Source of the DNA: Amphiura filiformis
Taxonomy: Eukaryota; Echinodermata; Ophiuroidea; Amphilepidida; Amphiuridae
Assembly (NCBI RefSeq): GCF_039555335.1
Contig: NC_092628.1
Coordinates: 100,211,893 to 100,275,892, forward strand
Length of the DNA stretch: 64,000 nucleotides
Direction: 5' to 3'
Shown: one piece after another, positions 31,886 to 44,800 of the stretch
How positions within the stretch are numbered: position 1 is the first letter of the stretch
How the letters are laid out: each line of letters opens with the position of its first letter
The notes under the pieces: generated by a model
The model's input: only the letters and a program-made list of their open reading frames with translations
What the model was told of the DNA's origin: nothing
The model's database searches: none
Made by a program: the position numbers and the translations under genes

Positions 31886-33814
31886 GACTATGCCCATAGT
31901 CGATTTTTGATAAATAAAAATATGTTATTAACGCGGCTGTGTACTCTAGACATTGTTTCTTTCTCAAAATTGAGTTTTTATGATATGTTTGTACCTTGTT
32001 ATGTTTTTTATAAATACAAGGAATGAAAATCCAGATTTGTAAACTGCAACTGCAATATTTTAAGGATTTTATTTCACTATTCCACTCGTGTTTGAAATTG
32101 AAAAGGAAAGAAAATCTTTGTTGTACCAGCAAGGTACACGCGCGCAACAACTCATCGCGTTGCGTATCGCGCAATTTGTTAACGCACAAATACGCGACGC
32201 ATACGCGACGCTTATCTGCATGCGCGGCGCATCTTATGGAAACACCACGGAAGCATTGATTTCACAAAAACCTAGTGGTCAAATGGCTCCGTTTTAGCTG
32301 ATAAAATGTGGGTTTTTTCAAGTTCTTTCCCCCTATTTAAATATCAAGTTATGAATGGATTTCGCTCAAACTTCTCAAGGGGCTGTGGATTTACCCGATG
32401 TTCACGTAATATAAGTTACAAAAACGAAAACTGTCGCATTCTCCTGTGAGATTCGATGAAAGTGCAAAATGTGACCACTTTAAACTTCAACGGCCATTAT
32501 TTCAATGTTCATTTTCTCGGTAAAATGACGATTTAGGTACACGATAACTCAATAAATACAGCATCTATAGGTAAGCAAATATGATCATCGTAAAAAGCAT
32601 GATCGACTCAAGAAACGGTTTTCTCATTTTTTTATATTTTGGTCTATTTCCGATTTTGGGCATCATTTTGTGCAAATAGGCGTTTTTGAATTTTAAAAAG
32701 TTCATTTTGATGCCTTATCATGCTTATATGGTCAATATCTCAAAAAATAAGGCCAATATCAAACAAATAAAAAAACCGTTTTTGGAATGGAGCCTCAAGA
32801 TTGAGCTAAAAACAAAATAAAATATTTTGGAAAGAGTGTTTTTTTGTTATGATGTACCTAACAAATATTGCCAAAAACTCACTTTTTTGTGATTTTCTTC
32901 AAAATTGTTGTTTTTACGCCAAATCTGTATTTATATTAAGATTTATTGATGTCTTGCCTTCATAAAAATGTATACTTGTATATGTTTTGCGCGAATAATT
33001 ACAAAGTTATTGCACTTTTACTACATGCATGTCTGAGAGTACACAGCCACCTTAATCATGATGAACGCATTCAGTTGAACTCGAAATTATACTGATATTT
33101 ATTACATCAAAATACTAGTATAAAATGGTTATAAAAAAGTTTATATAATTATATTTGTGACAGTAAAAGTAAAGTATACGTAGGCTTATATTATTGAATG
33201 CAACATATTAATGGCATAACTATAATGGCACTTCAATACTGAACAATTCCAATTTTAGAATCTGCCAGTTTATTACGAGTTAAAAATCACTTGGAAAGCT
33301 AACATACAGAGGGAGTACGGTGACTGAAAAGATGATCAGTTGTGAAAATTTATCAATTGTGCACAAATTAATTAAATCGGAGTTTTAAGCTTAAATGCAA
33401 TATCCAGAGTATGCACAATCATGACAATGTGCAAGTGGACTACGGAGTAGTCTATATAAATCACTGCGCTTTTTCTTTTCTTTTTTTTCTTTTTTTTAAA
33501 CTAGTAATCAGGCAGATGCACGAAAGTTTTTCATATGTGACCATGAATTCACCATGCCCGTTCCTACGAACTTGAAATCTAGGAAATGTCGGCACAAATT
33601 TTGAGAAAGGCCTTTAAACCCGACCTTTAGCGGACAGGATAAAGGAAGACACATTTTCAACCCGAATTTGAGATTTCTTGATACTTGTGCTCTTTTACTT
33701 AAAACTGATCAAATGCAACTTTTTAATACCCCGTTTTTTTCTTTTTCTTGAAGATTCACATGGCTCATAAAAATTCTAAAAAGTCACATGGCTCTCTCTT
33801 TCTCTCTCTCTCTC
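31886..33814. other. Non-genic stretch
   Basis: No supported exon. 32130-32230 is rich in CGCG-containing words (ACGCGACGCATACGCGACGC), a CpG-dense spot in AT-rich surroundings. A short (CT)n run is at 33793-33813. Confidence 0.45.
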
Positions 33815-34540
33815 TGGGTCAGATGGCGCAGGATTGCGCTGCTGTGGTCTTCACAAGAGTACGCCATCTACTTCTATCAAAAACCAAACGTGTTGCACCA
33901 TACATTCCGTGTGATGAATCATTCTTCACATCAGTTATCCAAGATGTTGATGGACGTCCCCTCCCACGATGGCCTTCCACGGCTCTCTGAAGAATCTGCT
34001 TTTCAACTCCACCATCCTTTCTTACAATGTGGCCAAAGTAGCGCAATTTCCTCTCAATGATGGACTTTTTAATGTTAAAGTCTGTGCCAATCTTATTCAG
34101 GACCCAGATGTTTGTCGCCTTGTCTTTCCAAGATACTCTCAACAACCTCCTATAGCAGCACATATCAAATCCATCTATCTTCTTCCTGTCATTCTTTGTC
34201 ATTGCCAAAGTCAAATGTCTTCCTGTCATTCTTTGTCTTTGTCAAAGTAACCTACCTTGAGGTTGATTGATAAACCACAACTCTTCCAGATCTTTGACAT
34301 ATACTCTTGATTTGTTGTCCTTGCCATAGCTAATCTCTTTTGATCTCAGATGTGCTATCACCTTTGTTGTCTATCATTGAACACAGGTATTCAAATTGTT
34401 TAACCTCCTCAATCTTTTGACCATCTATCCTCTCCAGTTCCATTTCTATCAATAACCATTACTTAAGTCTTCTTGGCATTTAGATTTTTGCCAAAGCTGA
34501 CTACCATTCGCAAGATGCTGTGAACTACCAAATCGCAACA
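33815..34540 (-). pseudogene. LINE C-terminal relic on the minus strand
   Basis: Reading from 34540 downward, broken frames give pieces like NLNAKKT, VIDRNGT and ERIDGQKIEEVKQFEYL. Then a longer frame (34229-33819) contains CYRRLLRVSWKDKATNIWVL, ERKLRYFGHIVRKDGGVEKQ, VEGHRGRGRPSTSWITDVKN and finally RSRWRTLVKTTAAQSCAI. These are characteristic post-reverse-transcriptase motifs of RTE-like LINE ORFs. Frameshifts separate the segments and the catalytic domain is absent. Confidence 0.85.
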
Positions 34541-35648
34541 CTGTAAAATAGTGTCAAACCTTAAAGAAAAACATCAAATTTGATTACAGTTCATATCTGC
34601 TCTTGCTAAAAAGCAATAGTTAGAGTGGTGCAGAATTTTTTTGTCATTTTACATAATTTTCAATATAAACCATCTGAGGGACTAAATGGTATTACTATTT
34701 TATGGTAACTTCAATTTGGTCTACGTATGTGTTTTTTGTGGATATGTGCACACATTTTCTCAGCTTCCTGGTTCCTGAATCCTGGTTTCATGTTTTCTTT
34801 CTCTTACAACAAATGCAAAAAGTTATAAAAAAAATAAATTGTCAGCTAAATAAGACCATAGGTTATCATCATAAAGATATGAATGAGCTGCTACTTGCAG
34901 AAACAGAGATATAAGGGTGGAGGTAGAACTTTTTGAATGACCCTCGTATGTGATTGTTATTAAAATAACTATAGAATAAACATGCTTTTGATATTAGATT
35001 TGTATTTTAGTTGTCTGATTATACACTGCGACAACTCCGAATTAGTCTCAAATATGGTATACCACATTTGAGACTAATTAGGCAGTTTTTTGACGATATC
35101 TTCGGAAATACACTGAGTTGGAACTTCTAATTTCAATATGTTTATGAGAAAAATAGGGTATTTCACTTGAAATCAATTATATTACATGATCATGATGATT
35201 ATCATTAATAAAAACACTGTAGACTACCAATATCACGCTGTATAAATGTCGGTAATTCCATTAGGAATTAGTCACATTTACAAAATAACATTTACATGTT
35301 CTTTTTGCATGAGTGCTTGAAAGGGACGACAATTTCATGTTATACGTAAGTTTTAAAGAATTTGATTTTCCAAATATATCAGGTCACCTTCCTTTAAGAG
35401 AGAAAAGAGGATATTTGAGTTTGCAATAGATCAAAATTGAAATGTAATGTAGTAACATAACTGAACAGATCTTTAATGAGCAAAATACACTTCTCTTTTT
35501 TCCTCATGTGCTTCATACTGTCATGATTGCATAGATCCAATTTATCCTCTTAGCAGAGAGGACATTTTAGTTTATTTGTATGGTTTGTGTACTGCTGAAA
35601 TAAGCATCAGTGTATTTAACGTCAAAACCATCCATCAACAGAACGAAG
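34541..35648. other. Non-genic stretch
   Basis: No supported gene. A small hairpin lies at about 35035-35080 (ATTAGTCTCAAATATGGTAT mirrored by ACCACATTTGAGACTAAT). Confidence 0.5.
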
Positions 35649-35821
35649 GTGCAGTACAGATTCCAGCTTAAGCACTCGGAAACCTCTACAAAATGGTATA
35701 TATAGCCCATGATGGATTCGTTTCCCTTATGCAAACATATCTGTGTTTGTCTTTGGTTTCCCTAGATTTTTCCCATTAATCTGATACAAAATCAAATCGA
35801 GTGCTAAATACTCTAATCGTA
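35649..35821 (+). repeat. Dispersed repeat E, copy 2
   Basis: Direct-orientation copy of 18098-18296, shorter by about 25 bp through small deletions. Confidence 0.85.
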
Positions 35822-36487
35822 GGTCTAGTAGACTTCTAGTACACAAAATTCAACACAAATCTGTTAAGATTTAAAAATCATACGAGAGTAATTCAAAAGG
35901 TTCCACCTCCACTCTTTAATATTAAACTTTGGTTCTGTAAGTTAGCTTCTTCAAACCTGGCATCATTATACATTAGAATGTCACCTACACTTGATTGCAA
36001 ATTTATATTAATACCCTTCCCATTTAAAACATTTATATGAAAATATGGGCGTATCTCTCTTACGAGATTAGCTCGATATGCAAGTGTTATAAGAATATAA
36101 ACAACAAATGTGTAACCAAACATCAAGACAACCAATGATAAAATTCATTTACCTTTAAAAACTTATCCTAGCTTCCAATTGATACACTTATATCTAATGG
36201 TCTTTCAGAGCATGAGCATCTGCTTGGGGGACCATCTGTATGACTAGTGAAATGACTTGTAAGCAACGTCTGAGAGTTGAAAATTAAATATAAACCACTT
36301 TTTGTCACTTGTGACTTGCTTTTTTCAAATTAGTTTCCTTTACTTATCAAGGTGCCATTTCCATAGCAGGGTCAATGTCTTCAATTAGCTCTTTTTTCCC
36401 AATACAGACAATTTCTGCATAATTGTCTTTGGATATGTTAAGGGTAGACAAGGTACTGTTGATCGAAGCAGTCAAAAATTAGGTTAC
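35822..36487. other. Non-genic stretch
   Basis: A minus-strand open frame with one hydrophobic segment occurs at 36135-35893 but has neither an acceptor nor a convincing start. Otherwise nothing. Confidence 0.4.
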
Positions 36488-37189
36488 AGCCCGCTAGTCC
36501 GAAGGCCCGCCAGTCCGAAGGTTCGCTAGTCCGAAGGTTCGCTAGTCCGAAGGTCCGCTAGTCCGAAGGTTCTCTATTCCGAATTCTAAATAAGGTCCGC
36601 TAGTCCGAATTTTAAATAAGGCTCGCTCGTCCGAATTCGCGCGATTCACAATACAATGCGCCGCCAACGGTTGCTCTTGCTAGTCCAAACTTTGACCTTT
36701 AGGGTCGATATCGCCTTCCTAGCCACCATTGGGTTTTTACGCGAGTGTGATAATAATAATACTGAAAACAGCTTCACAAAGGATTCCGTGTGATCAATAG
36801 ATCGAAAATGGATATACTACAATTATTGTAAACTTCTGTAAGTGTACATTCGCGTGAACGTAATTATATTGACATTTACACACACAATGACATGTTCCCG
36901 TGTTGAATTCGTATTACGCGGGCTTTGGATGTCGACATTTACCCACGATACACTGCGTATTTCGGCCTTTCCCCAGCTACCGCTGGAGGCGCATCGTATT
37001 GTGAATCGACCGAATTATATATAAGGTTCGCTAGTCCGAATTTAAAATCATGTCCGCTAATTCGAATTTGATTTAGGGTTCGCTAGTCCGAATTATAAAT
37101 AAGGTTCGCTAGTCCAAATTTTAAATAAGGTCCGCTAGTCCGAATTTAAGAAAGAAAGAATGAAAGAAAGAAAGAAAGGAAGGAAAGAA

Positions 37190-37267
<78 letters not shown>

Positions 37268-38140
37268 ATTAAAGGAAGAAGGATTTATAGAGAAAGTAAT
37301 CAATGAAGAAATAAAATAAATAGAAAAGTTTGTATTTTAGACATTCATAATAGGCCTAGCTCTCGTTGTTGTTTTGAATTATTTCCATTACCATTGAGGC
37401 GATGGTGTATATTTGATTGCAATTTCATTCATTCTGCAAAACCTACATCAGTAGTTTTTAAAAGGAATAAATATTCAAATACTTTAGAAAAACAGCATCT
37501 ATACCATGTATACTTTTTGTGTCTTTAGAACATAAATATACAGTTTTCATCGATTTGGAAACTTATTGGGTTACTTGCATTGTTTCCTTTCTGAAAATGT
37601 ATACTTTTATGTACTTGCCATCATTACTTTTAAAGAAACAATACAAAACATGAACAATGTTGTGAACCTGTGTGCACCTAGGCCTACTCAGGTAACACGC
37701 TATATTTGATCAAACACCTCCAATACATTTTGAGACCGGTGTATGGTGCACGTGGCGCTGATCAGGTTCTTTAAAGAAAATTCGGACTAGCGGACCTTAT
37801 TTAGAATTCGGACTAGCTGGCCTTATTTATCATTCGGACTAGCGAACCTTATATAAAATTCGGACTAGCGGACCTTATTTAAAATTCGGACTAGAGCACC
37901 TTTTTTGATTCGGATTAGCGAACCTGATTAACAATTCGGACTAGCGAACCTTTTAATAAATTCGGACTAGCGAACCTTCGGACTAGCGAACCTTCGGACT
38001 AGCGAACCTTTTTTTCGGACTAGCGAACCTTTTTGCGAATTCGGACTAGCGACCGTCACGTCCTCCATTGAAATACGTGTTCGGACTAGCGAACCTTCGG
38101 ACTAGCGAACCTTCGGACTAGCGGTCCTTCGGACTAGCGG
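36488..38140. mobile_element. Inverted arrays of a GCTAGTCCGAA motif flanking a core
   Basis: The left side carries GGTTCGCTAGTCCGAA-type units, about eight at 36488-36630 and about six at 37022-37145, some spaced by TTTAAATAA. The right side (37775-38140) carries roughly 17 units in the opposite orientation (TTCGGACTAGCGAACCTT). The core includes a unique 380-bp segment (36640-37020), a GAAA microsatellite and about 500 bp without the motif. The layout is that of a foldback element whose arms are short tandem repeats. Confidence 0.8.
37147..37271. repeat. (GAAA)n microsatellite
   Basis: About 30 GAAA units with a few GGAA interruptions. It generates a minus-strand Ser/Phe-only frame that is not a gene. 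Confidence 0.97.
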
Positions 38141-39114
38141 GTACTCGCCAAAAATTATCGATTTTCATTATGTAAATCAATATATTATTGAAAAATAACA
38201 CTGATGTTTTGCAAAAGTTCATTCTACAAACCATATACTTTCAAACCTTGCTTGATTTATCGTTGTTAATGAGTTATGTACGTTTATGTAAGTGTTGCAG
38301 GTGTTTCAGTCCTCCTACAACATAACTCAAGAACCGATTTTAGATTTATGTTTTCAAGTAAAATATCGCCTAGTGTCACATTGATGTTTCTTTACCATGT
38401 TTACCATTCATTAACACACTACTTGCCACTGGCTTTCAAAAGTTCTCTTGTGCTCCGTCGAAAATTGATCTTGACAGTTTCAAAGTATAAAAAGATCATA
38501 AAACAATATTGGGTAATGAACAGTAACAACAATCAATGTTGACAATATGCTATCCAATTATTTTCAATCCCAATATTTTTGTTGCAGAAATAATAAGTCT
38601 CAGAATAAAGACAATTCAACGTACCAAATCTGCTACGCAATGTTTGCTTGAGGTTTCGCGTAAAGACAGACAAATAATTTAAATTCAATTGTTATTGGAA
38701 CTATTGAATATTTGCAGGTGTCTATTCTTCCATTATTCGCCCCAAAGGGGAGGGAATAATGTTAACATTTGCATGATTTGGGGAAGAATTTTGTGTCTTG
38801 GAAAAAGAAAAAAAACTGATTCAAGAAAGATTAAAATAATATGAATTTAGGGAACAAAAAGTCTATACTGAGCATGTATACTGATATGAAGAAGGGGCTC
38901 TTTTTGGAATAAAATACTAGTAGATGGTCATTTATGCATTGGCTGGCAGAGACTGCTCTTCAGGGTTTATTATGTACCCGTAGGTGCATTCATCAAGTTA
39001 CTTTCCTTTGGGGAATTATAATGGGTACATGTAGTCAGTAAAGCATACTGCAGTTACTGTATGCACAATACACAGAGCTCTCACAATTGACGCGTGACCT
39101 CTACAAGTAGTGTA
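38141..39114. other. Non-genic stretch
   Basis: No supported exon or repeat. Confidence 0.5.
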
Positions 39115-39441
39115 TGTTAGAAGTATAGGCAATTGCCTAGTTAACGTCACTCTGTGAAAAATAACCGGCCAATATTTAAAGTATTCTCTGAAATTCTAGA
39201 ACATATAGTTTTGTAACATGTCCTAAATTTTAGCTAATTTAAGTGTTTGGAAATATTCGCACTTTGGTGTTTTAGTGTATGTTATCGGTAATAGGACATT
39301 GCCTAGTTAACGTCACTATGTGAAAAATAACCTGCCAATATTTAAAGTATTCTCTGAAATTCTAGAAAATATAGTTTTATAACATGTCCTAAATTTTTAG
39401 CTAATTTAAGTGTTTGGAAATATTCGCACTTTTGTGTTTTA
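39115..39441 (+). repeat. Two-copy tandem duplication, 166-bp period
   Basis: GCCTAGTTAACGTCACT at 39135 recurs at 39301, and the following 140 bp (TGTGAAAAATAACC, ATATTTAAAGTATTCTCTGA, GTGTTTGGAAATATTCGCAC) match almost base for base. Confidence 0.95.
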
Positions 39442-40456
39442 GGAAGGATATGTAAACGACAGATAACACCAAAAAACATGACGAAAATTATTTCCCAACC
39501 GTGTTAAGTCTGCAAACCATTATGCTTCTCATTTTCAAGAACGCTGGTTAACAATAAGCACACTATTGTCTCATTTCGTAAACAAAAGCCACCATAGTAT
39601 TGTTACCTTGCGTTTGCTTTGTAATCGTTCACCCAACTGAAACTATAATACCAGCTCATTGCTCACTGCACAGGTAAAACAGAAACAAGTGTTGTGTGGA
39701 TTTAAATGTTTTCAATGAGTGTTATCTTGGTTTAATAGCTTTTATTGGGGTTTAAGTCCTGCAAAGGTCGTGGTGAATTCTACTGTAGACATAACTGCAT
39801 CATGGTAGGTATATATGGGGACACAAGAACAAATAAACACAATGGGGAACGATTGCTCGCTACGAGAGGAAACTGAATATATTAAATAAGAAAGAATGAA
39901 CAGTTTACCAACCTAAAGTGTTATAATTAAACAAGAAAACAAATAAATACAAATCCCGACCGGCACACAACCCAACCAAAAAAAAGCAAGGGAATGTGCC
40001 GGCATGTGGTCAGTTATTTTGCTTTTACTTATCTCCATCCAAAAAATAATGATTTTGAGGGACACCTGTAGCATAAAACAGGGAAGAGTTGGGATCAGTA
40101 ATTCTTCCCTGCCTTGGCAATAGTGACTAGCGGTCATACTGTAGGTCATGCATACAGAGATCATGGGATGGGAGCCGGTTTCTGATTTGCATATTTTATA
40201 CAAAATCCATTTTCTTTTCAGTTTGGGCACCGATCTATCTAGGGAAGCATTTAGGATTCTAAGAGAAGACAGACGCAACAATTAGCCCTATGAAAATAAA
40301 CATGCCCAACTTTGTATTCCCTTTAAATCTTGGCCTCAGATCTATAGTTTTTATTATCCTTCCCTAAATATAATAGTTCGATGTTCAAACTGTGCCGTGA
40401 AACTACCAGCTACAGAAGAATTTTAATTAAAATGCTGACTTATCAGTGTTTTAAAG
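39442..40456. other. Non-genic stretch
   Basis: A minus-strand frame of 122 codons at 40281-39913 shows no motif or splice support. A phrase around 40240-40285 (AGGGAAGCATTTAGGATTCT) recurs near 40687, a local duplication. Confidence 0.4.
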
Positions 40457-40585
40457 CAGGGGTGTAAAAAAAGAGATGAAAAAGCATGAAAATAGCTAGC
40501 AAATAAGAAATATCCTATACTTTTGTACAGAGCAAATGCAAATGCAAAAAAAAAGAGAAAAAAAGCTGAATTCTTTACACCCCTG
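40457..40585. mobile_element. Tiny inverted-repeat element with CAGGGGTGTAAA ends
   Basis: CAGGGGTGTAAA at the left is exactly mirrored by TTTACACCCCTG at the right. About 129 bp, A-rich interior. CAGGG ends are hAT-like, but no 8-bp target duplication is seen. Confidence 0.6.
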
Positions 40586-41680
40586 ATAAGACGGGGTCTA
40601 TATAGATCGAGGTGTTTGACAGTTTGTTCCCTTTGAACCGTTAGTCCATAGATGCAATGGTTCAGTGTTCAGACTGTACCATGTAGGGAAGCATTTTTAT
40701 GTTTGTAGGGAAGACAGAATAGAACGACTCAAAATTAGCTAAAGTAACAGTTTGATAAGAAAAGTTTCCGGGTCTGACAAATACCTACATTAAGTCAGGG
40801 AAAGGAGTGAACAAGAAACAATAAGAAAAAGTAAGGCACGTGTAGATAGCAACAAGCATAATAAAATTTCCCCTTTTTGGGTCCATTTCTGTGGGAGTCT
40901 GGTTGGGGAAGAATCTGGGGAAGGATGTGGCCACAGTGCAGCAGCGCGAAGGAATATTTTAGATTTTCTGGAAGTATAGACACCCCTGAGACCTGCTGTA
41001 GGAGCCTGTGGGCACATTTTGGGGTCCTTGTTGAGGGTAGTAATGGTATCAAAATACTAATTGGCAGACAAATACTGACTGGCAGACAACAGCATTAATT
41101 AAAATAGATATACTCTGCCAGACAAAATGACTGGCATACAGGCTTCCTGGAGCTATTATGTAACTCCACTTAATTTTGTTAATATAGCTTACTGTACTTA
41201 GCATTCAAGTGAAAAAGAATCTACTATCAATAGGTTTTGCGGTTCAGTCAAAGGGTAAAACTAAAGGCAATATACGGTATTTATCTTTATCTTGACGACA
41301 ATGCCCTTTCGACCACGCCCTTCCCCTATATAGATGTGAAATTGGTTATTTCAATCTCAGCCTGACTAAACACAATAATTAAGAATTAATCAATTGGATA
41401 AGAAAGGCCGATTTTTAGCGTTGTTGTGCATCTATTGTCTCATATAACATGGGCGACATCATTATTCTAATTAAAACAAGGCAAATTTATTCTCATTCTT
41501 AAACACTTCAATTCAAATAAAGCAGAAGTGTACCGAACGAATATTATTAAATTAAATCCTACACTTTACAAGGAATACCGAATTTACTAAAGGGTTTAGA
41601 ATGTAGCTATGAGCCTCTGATTGGTTCAAACAGTGCGTATATGTATCATGTTGACTGGCACACGCCAAACCGTTATATTA
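40586..41680. other. Non-genic stretch
   Basis: No supported exon. The opposing frames at 40790-41098 overlap one another and look like chance. Confidence 0.45.
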
Positions 41681-41837
41681 GAGAGCTTGCGAAATGACGT
41701 TACGTTAACTTTAACTTTAACTTCTAGAGGATTATAGAGTTATGTATTCAAACCCATCTTGGTTTTGAATACATAATCCTCTATAATCCTCTAGAAGTTA
41801 AAGTTAAAGTTAACGTAACGTCATTTCGCAAGCTCTC
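41681..41837. mobile_element. Near-perfect palindromic MITE flanked by TA
   Basis: GAGAGCTTGCGAAATGACGT, continuing through GTTAACTTTAACTTTAACTT and CTAGAGGATTATAGAG, is repeated as its reverse complement on the other side. The arms are about 75 bp with only a 2-bp indel, and the loop is under 10 bp. A TA dinucleotide lies immediately outside each end, as expected for TA-targeting transposons. Confidence 0.9.
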
Positions 41838-44800
41838 TATTGTGTCATATCACACGGCTAAGAACCAGTAAGACTGCAGGAACTTCCTGAAGTGTTTATG
41901 AATCTAACATCTAAAACAAAGAACCTAATAAAAAAACAATCTTAATTTATATGGCAAAAAGACAAATGCATATACACAAAACACAATATAAGTTGGTGTT
42001 GACAGGAGTTTTATTGCGTACCATAATAATTCTTGAAATAAGAAAACCCATACATGACATATTAGCTGCTGAACAAAGACAATCCACTCTAATATTGTGA
42101 TTGATGGATGGTACTGAACTAATCAATAATAATGATAATGGCTCTATAACCTGGCTACCAATACAGCCTTAATTAATGAGCAAAATCATCTACTTGCTCT
42201 TGGCTTGCCAGATAAGGTTATATCTAATCATTATCTAATCATTTCCGTCATTTCTATCTTAGATGACCTTTACATTTTGTCTTGGTTTTCCACACAAGAA
42301 AAACAATAGTAATTTTTTTCCTATTGTCCTTCAGAATTTTTCAGTCCATTAATGGTAAAAAATGAGAAGCTTTTAGACAAAATTTTGTGAAGCTTGTCAC
42401 GGTTGATCTCATCAACAAATTTTTAATAAACCATTCTTGTCACTAAGGCTGTGCTATGCCTGATTAACCAGCGAGCTACACACTAATGCATATGTATGCA
42501 ATATTGTGGTTGAACATATTCATAGTACATGTATTTTCATGGATACACGGTATAACTGACAATTAACTGTCCTATTGCTATCATACATTAAAACTCAAAT
42601 TCATATTTTCTACCTTAAATCGAGACACATCACTCATTCTTTTTTCAGGCATGAGAATGGCTTTTTTGAAACTGAAACTGAAAATTCATAAATTTGACAA
42701 ACAAACTGCCTGAATTCAGGCAAAAGCCTGGAAATTCTCATGCATGTTTTTGAGTGAAATTTCTCCAGCATTTTGGATACTAGAAGTACAAATCCATATC
42801 ATGATGACCCATAGAACACCACAGTTCTAACTGTGATGCTCAATCGTGATGGGATTAAGCGAGGATCAGGTCTGTATTTGATCCTTAGACATTCTGTCAG
42901 TATACAATGTATCCTCACATTACCTATATGTCACACCTGGTCAATTAGAATGATCTCTCTTGACATTTTGTTTCAGTTGCAGATACAACACTTTCTTTAA
43001 TATACTAGATTTCTAAACAACTTGTTTAACAAAAAAGTATACAAACTTCTCAAATAATAAAATAAAAAATAATCTAGAATGATAAAATTTAACATCTTTT
43101 TAGAAGAAAAAACAACAGCTGGCATTAACATTAAACTACAGAAACAAAATTTCACCAACGCAGTCAAACCAACCACATCACCAGTTGCCATGAAAATATA
43201 ATGCACTTAAAAATAACAAAAATAAAAAGACAACAAACTTGAAAAGTAATTCCATCAAGTGATGTCACTTTTGGTAGAAAACACATCAGCCATTTTCATA
43301 CCCGATGTACCACTGATGGATTATACCAATCCACAATACAATGCGAGAAACCGCTAACTTATTTTTTACAGCTAATCATTATAATAGCTTATGTATCACC
43401 AATGTTGTATTTATTTAGTAAATGCACAAATACCTACTATATTGATAGGAAACCCTATTATGTTCTTACTGCCATTAGCAGAGATAACAAAATGCAACAC
43501 CTTATTGTTACACTCACTTCAATTGTTAACAAGCTTAGCAAGACAGATAATCTATTTTATCTATTCCACAAAGGAATTGAATATATTTTCCTCAAAAATC
43601 CTGGATTCATTTGTTTTCTTCAGATGACAAATATGTAAGTTTGTTTTCTAGGCAACTGCAAAAAAAAACAGAAAAGAGAAAAAATGATTGTCTGTCTCCA
43701 CGAAGCAGACACAACTGACACTAGTAATTATATTTCTCTGTGACAATTGCTTTCTGCATACAAAAATAGTGCTAGGTTATTTTTTGCCTTTAGTTATCTT
43801 GTCATCACCAAACCTGACAATAAATAAGTGTGCATTTTAATAAAGTTACATCATATTTGATTCATTTGAAAGCCAATAACAACATCCACTGTATACACTT
43901 CTCTGTCAGACTTATCAATATGATTTTCTAATTTTTTTCTTCTATATATGGAATCGGGTCAACACACTGCAACAACAGGGAGTTAATTAAATCGTCCACA
44001 CACACACACTTGGTTACATTTGAAGCTATTACTAGTTATAGGAAATGGGGTTAGATCACATTCATTAATAAGGAAAAGGCGGAATAAATGGGAAATTAAA
44101 GTTGTGAAATTTAGAATGATAAAGAAAGACATGACAGAAAGATTGTGACAGCAAGATTGAGAGAGTAGACTGAGAAATAAGAACATGAGACAGCGAAAGA
44201 TGAGCATAAAGAGTGAGTGCTATTATTGAAGATGATCAGAGAAGTGATAGTATGAGAAAGAGCGAGTAGAATAAGAGAAAGACGTTGACAGGCGTACATA
44301 AGAGAGAGTGAGTGGGTGCTATAATTGAGAATGATAATCAAAGCTTCTTGCATCCGACACATTTAAAGGCGGCTTATAATCTTATTTTTATCTTAATTTC
44401 CTTTTTTTCCTTGTCTGAAAGATTAAACTCCAGTGAAAATTGACACAATTTCACATGAAACATATACTAATGTGATAAAGCATGTAGTGTTTTTAACCTT
44501 AGCCAAAAAGTGGGTTACACGAATCATTGTACTGACACATTAGTAACTCAATTATACTTGGCTTTTGAGCTATTGCCAGAACACATCTGATTTAGGGATA
44601 CAAGATGTAAAATCAAGTTCTAACTTGCACAGATTTCAAGCAGTTATTAGTTTTTCCAATAGAATTTGATTTTTAGCAGTTTCTTCTTGTATAATTTGAT
44701 ATTGATAAAACCTAATATCATATCATCTCAAAGTCACATGTATTTTACAAGGACGTGCACCACGTCATCTTTCAAATGATTAAGCGGATATTGAGATGCC

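Noticed and set aside
35893-36135. Minus-strand frame with a hydrophobic segment followed by a hydrophilic tail
   Set aside because: Plausible-looking, but a stop lies just upstream with no splice acceptor between, and there is no good start codon. Not supported enough to list.
37121-37303. Phe/Ser-rich minus-strand frame
   Set aside because: Translation of the GAAA microsatellite.
39913-40281. Minus-strand 122-codon frame
   Set aside because: No domain, motif or splice support; composition looks like chance in AT-rich DNA.
42649-42745. Inverted repeat element
   Set aside because: Arms of only about 10 bp, within chance for AT-rich DNA of this length.
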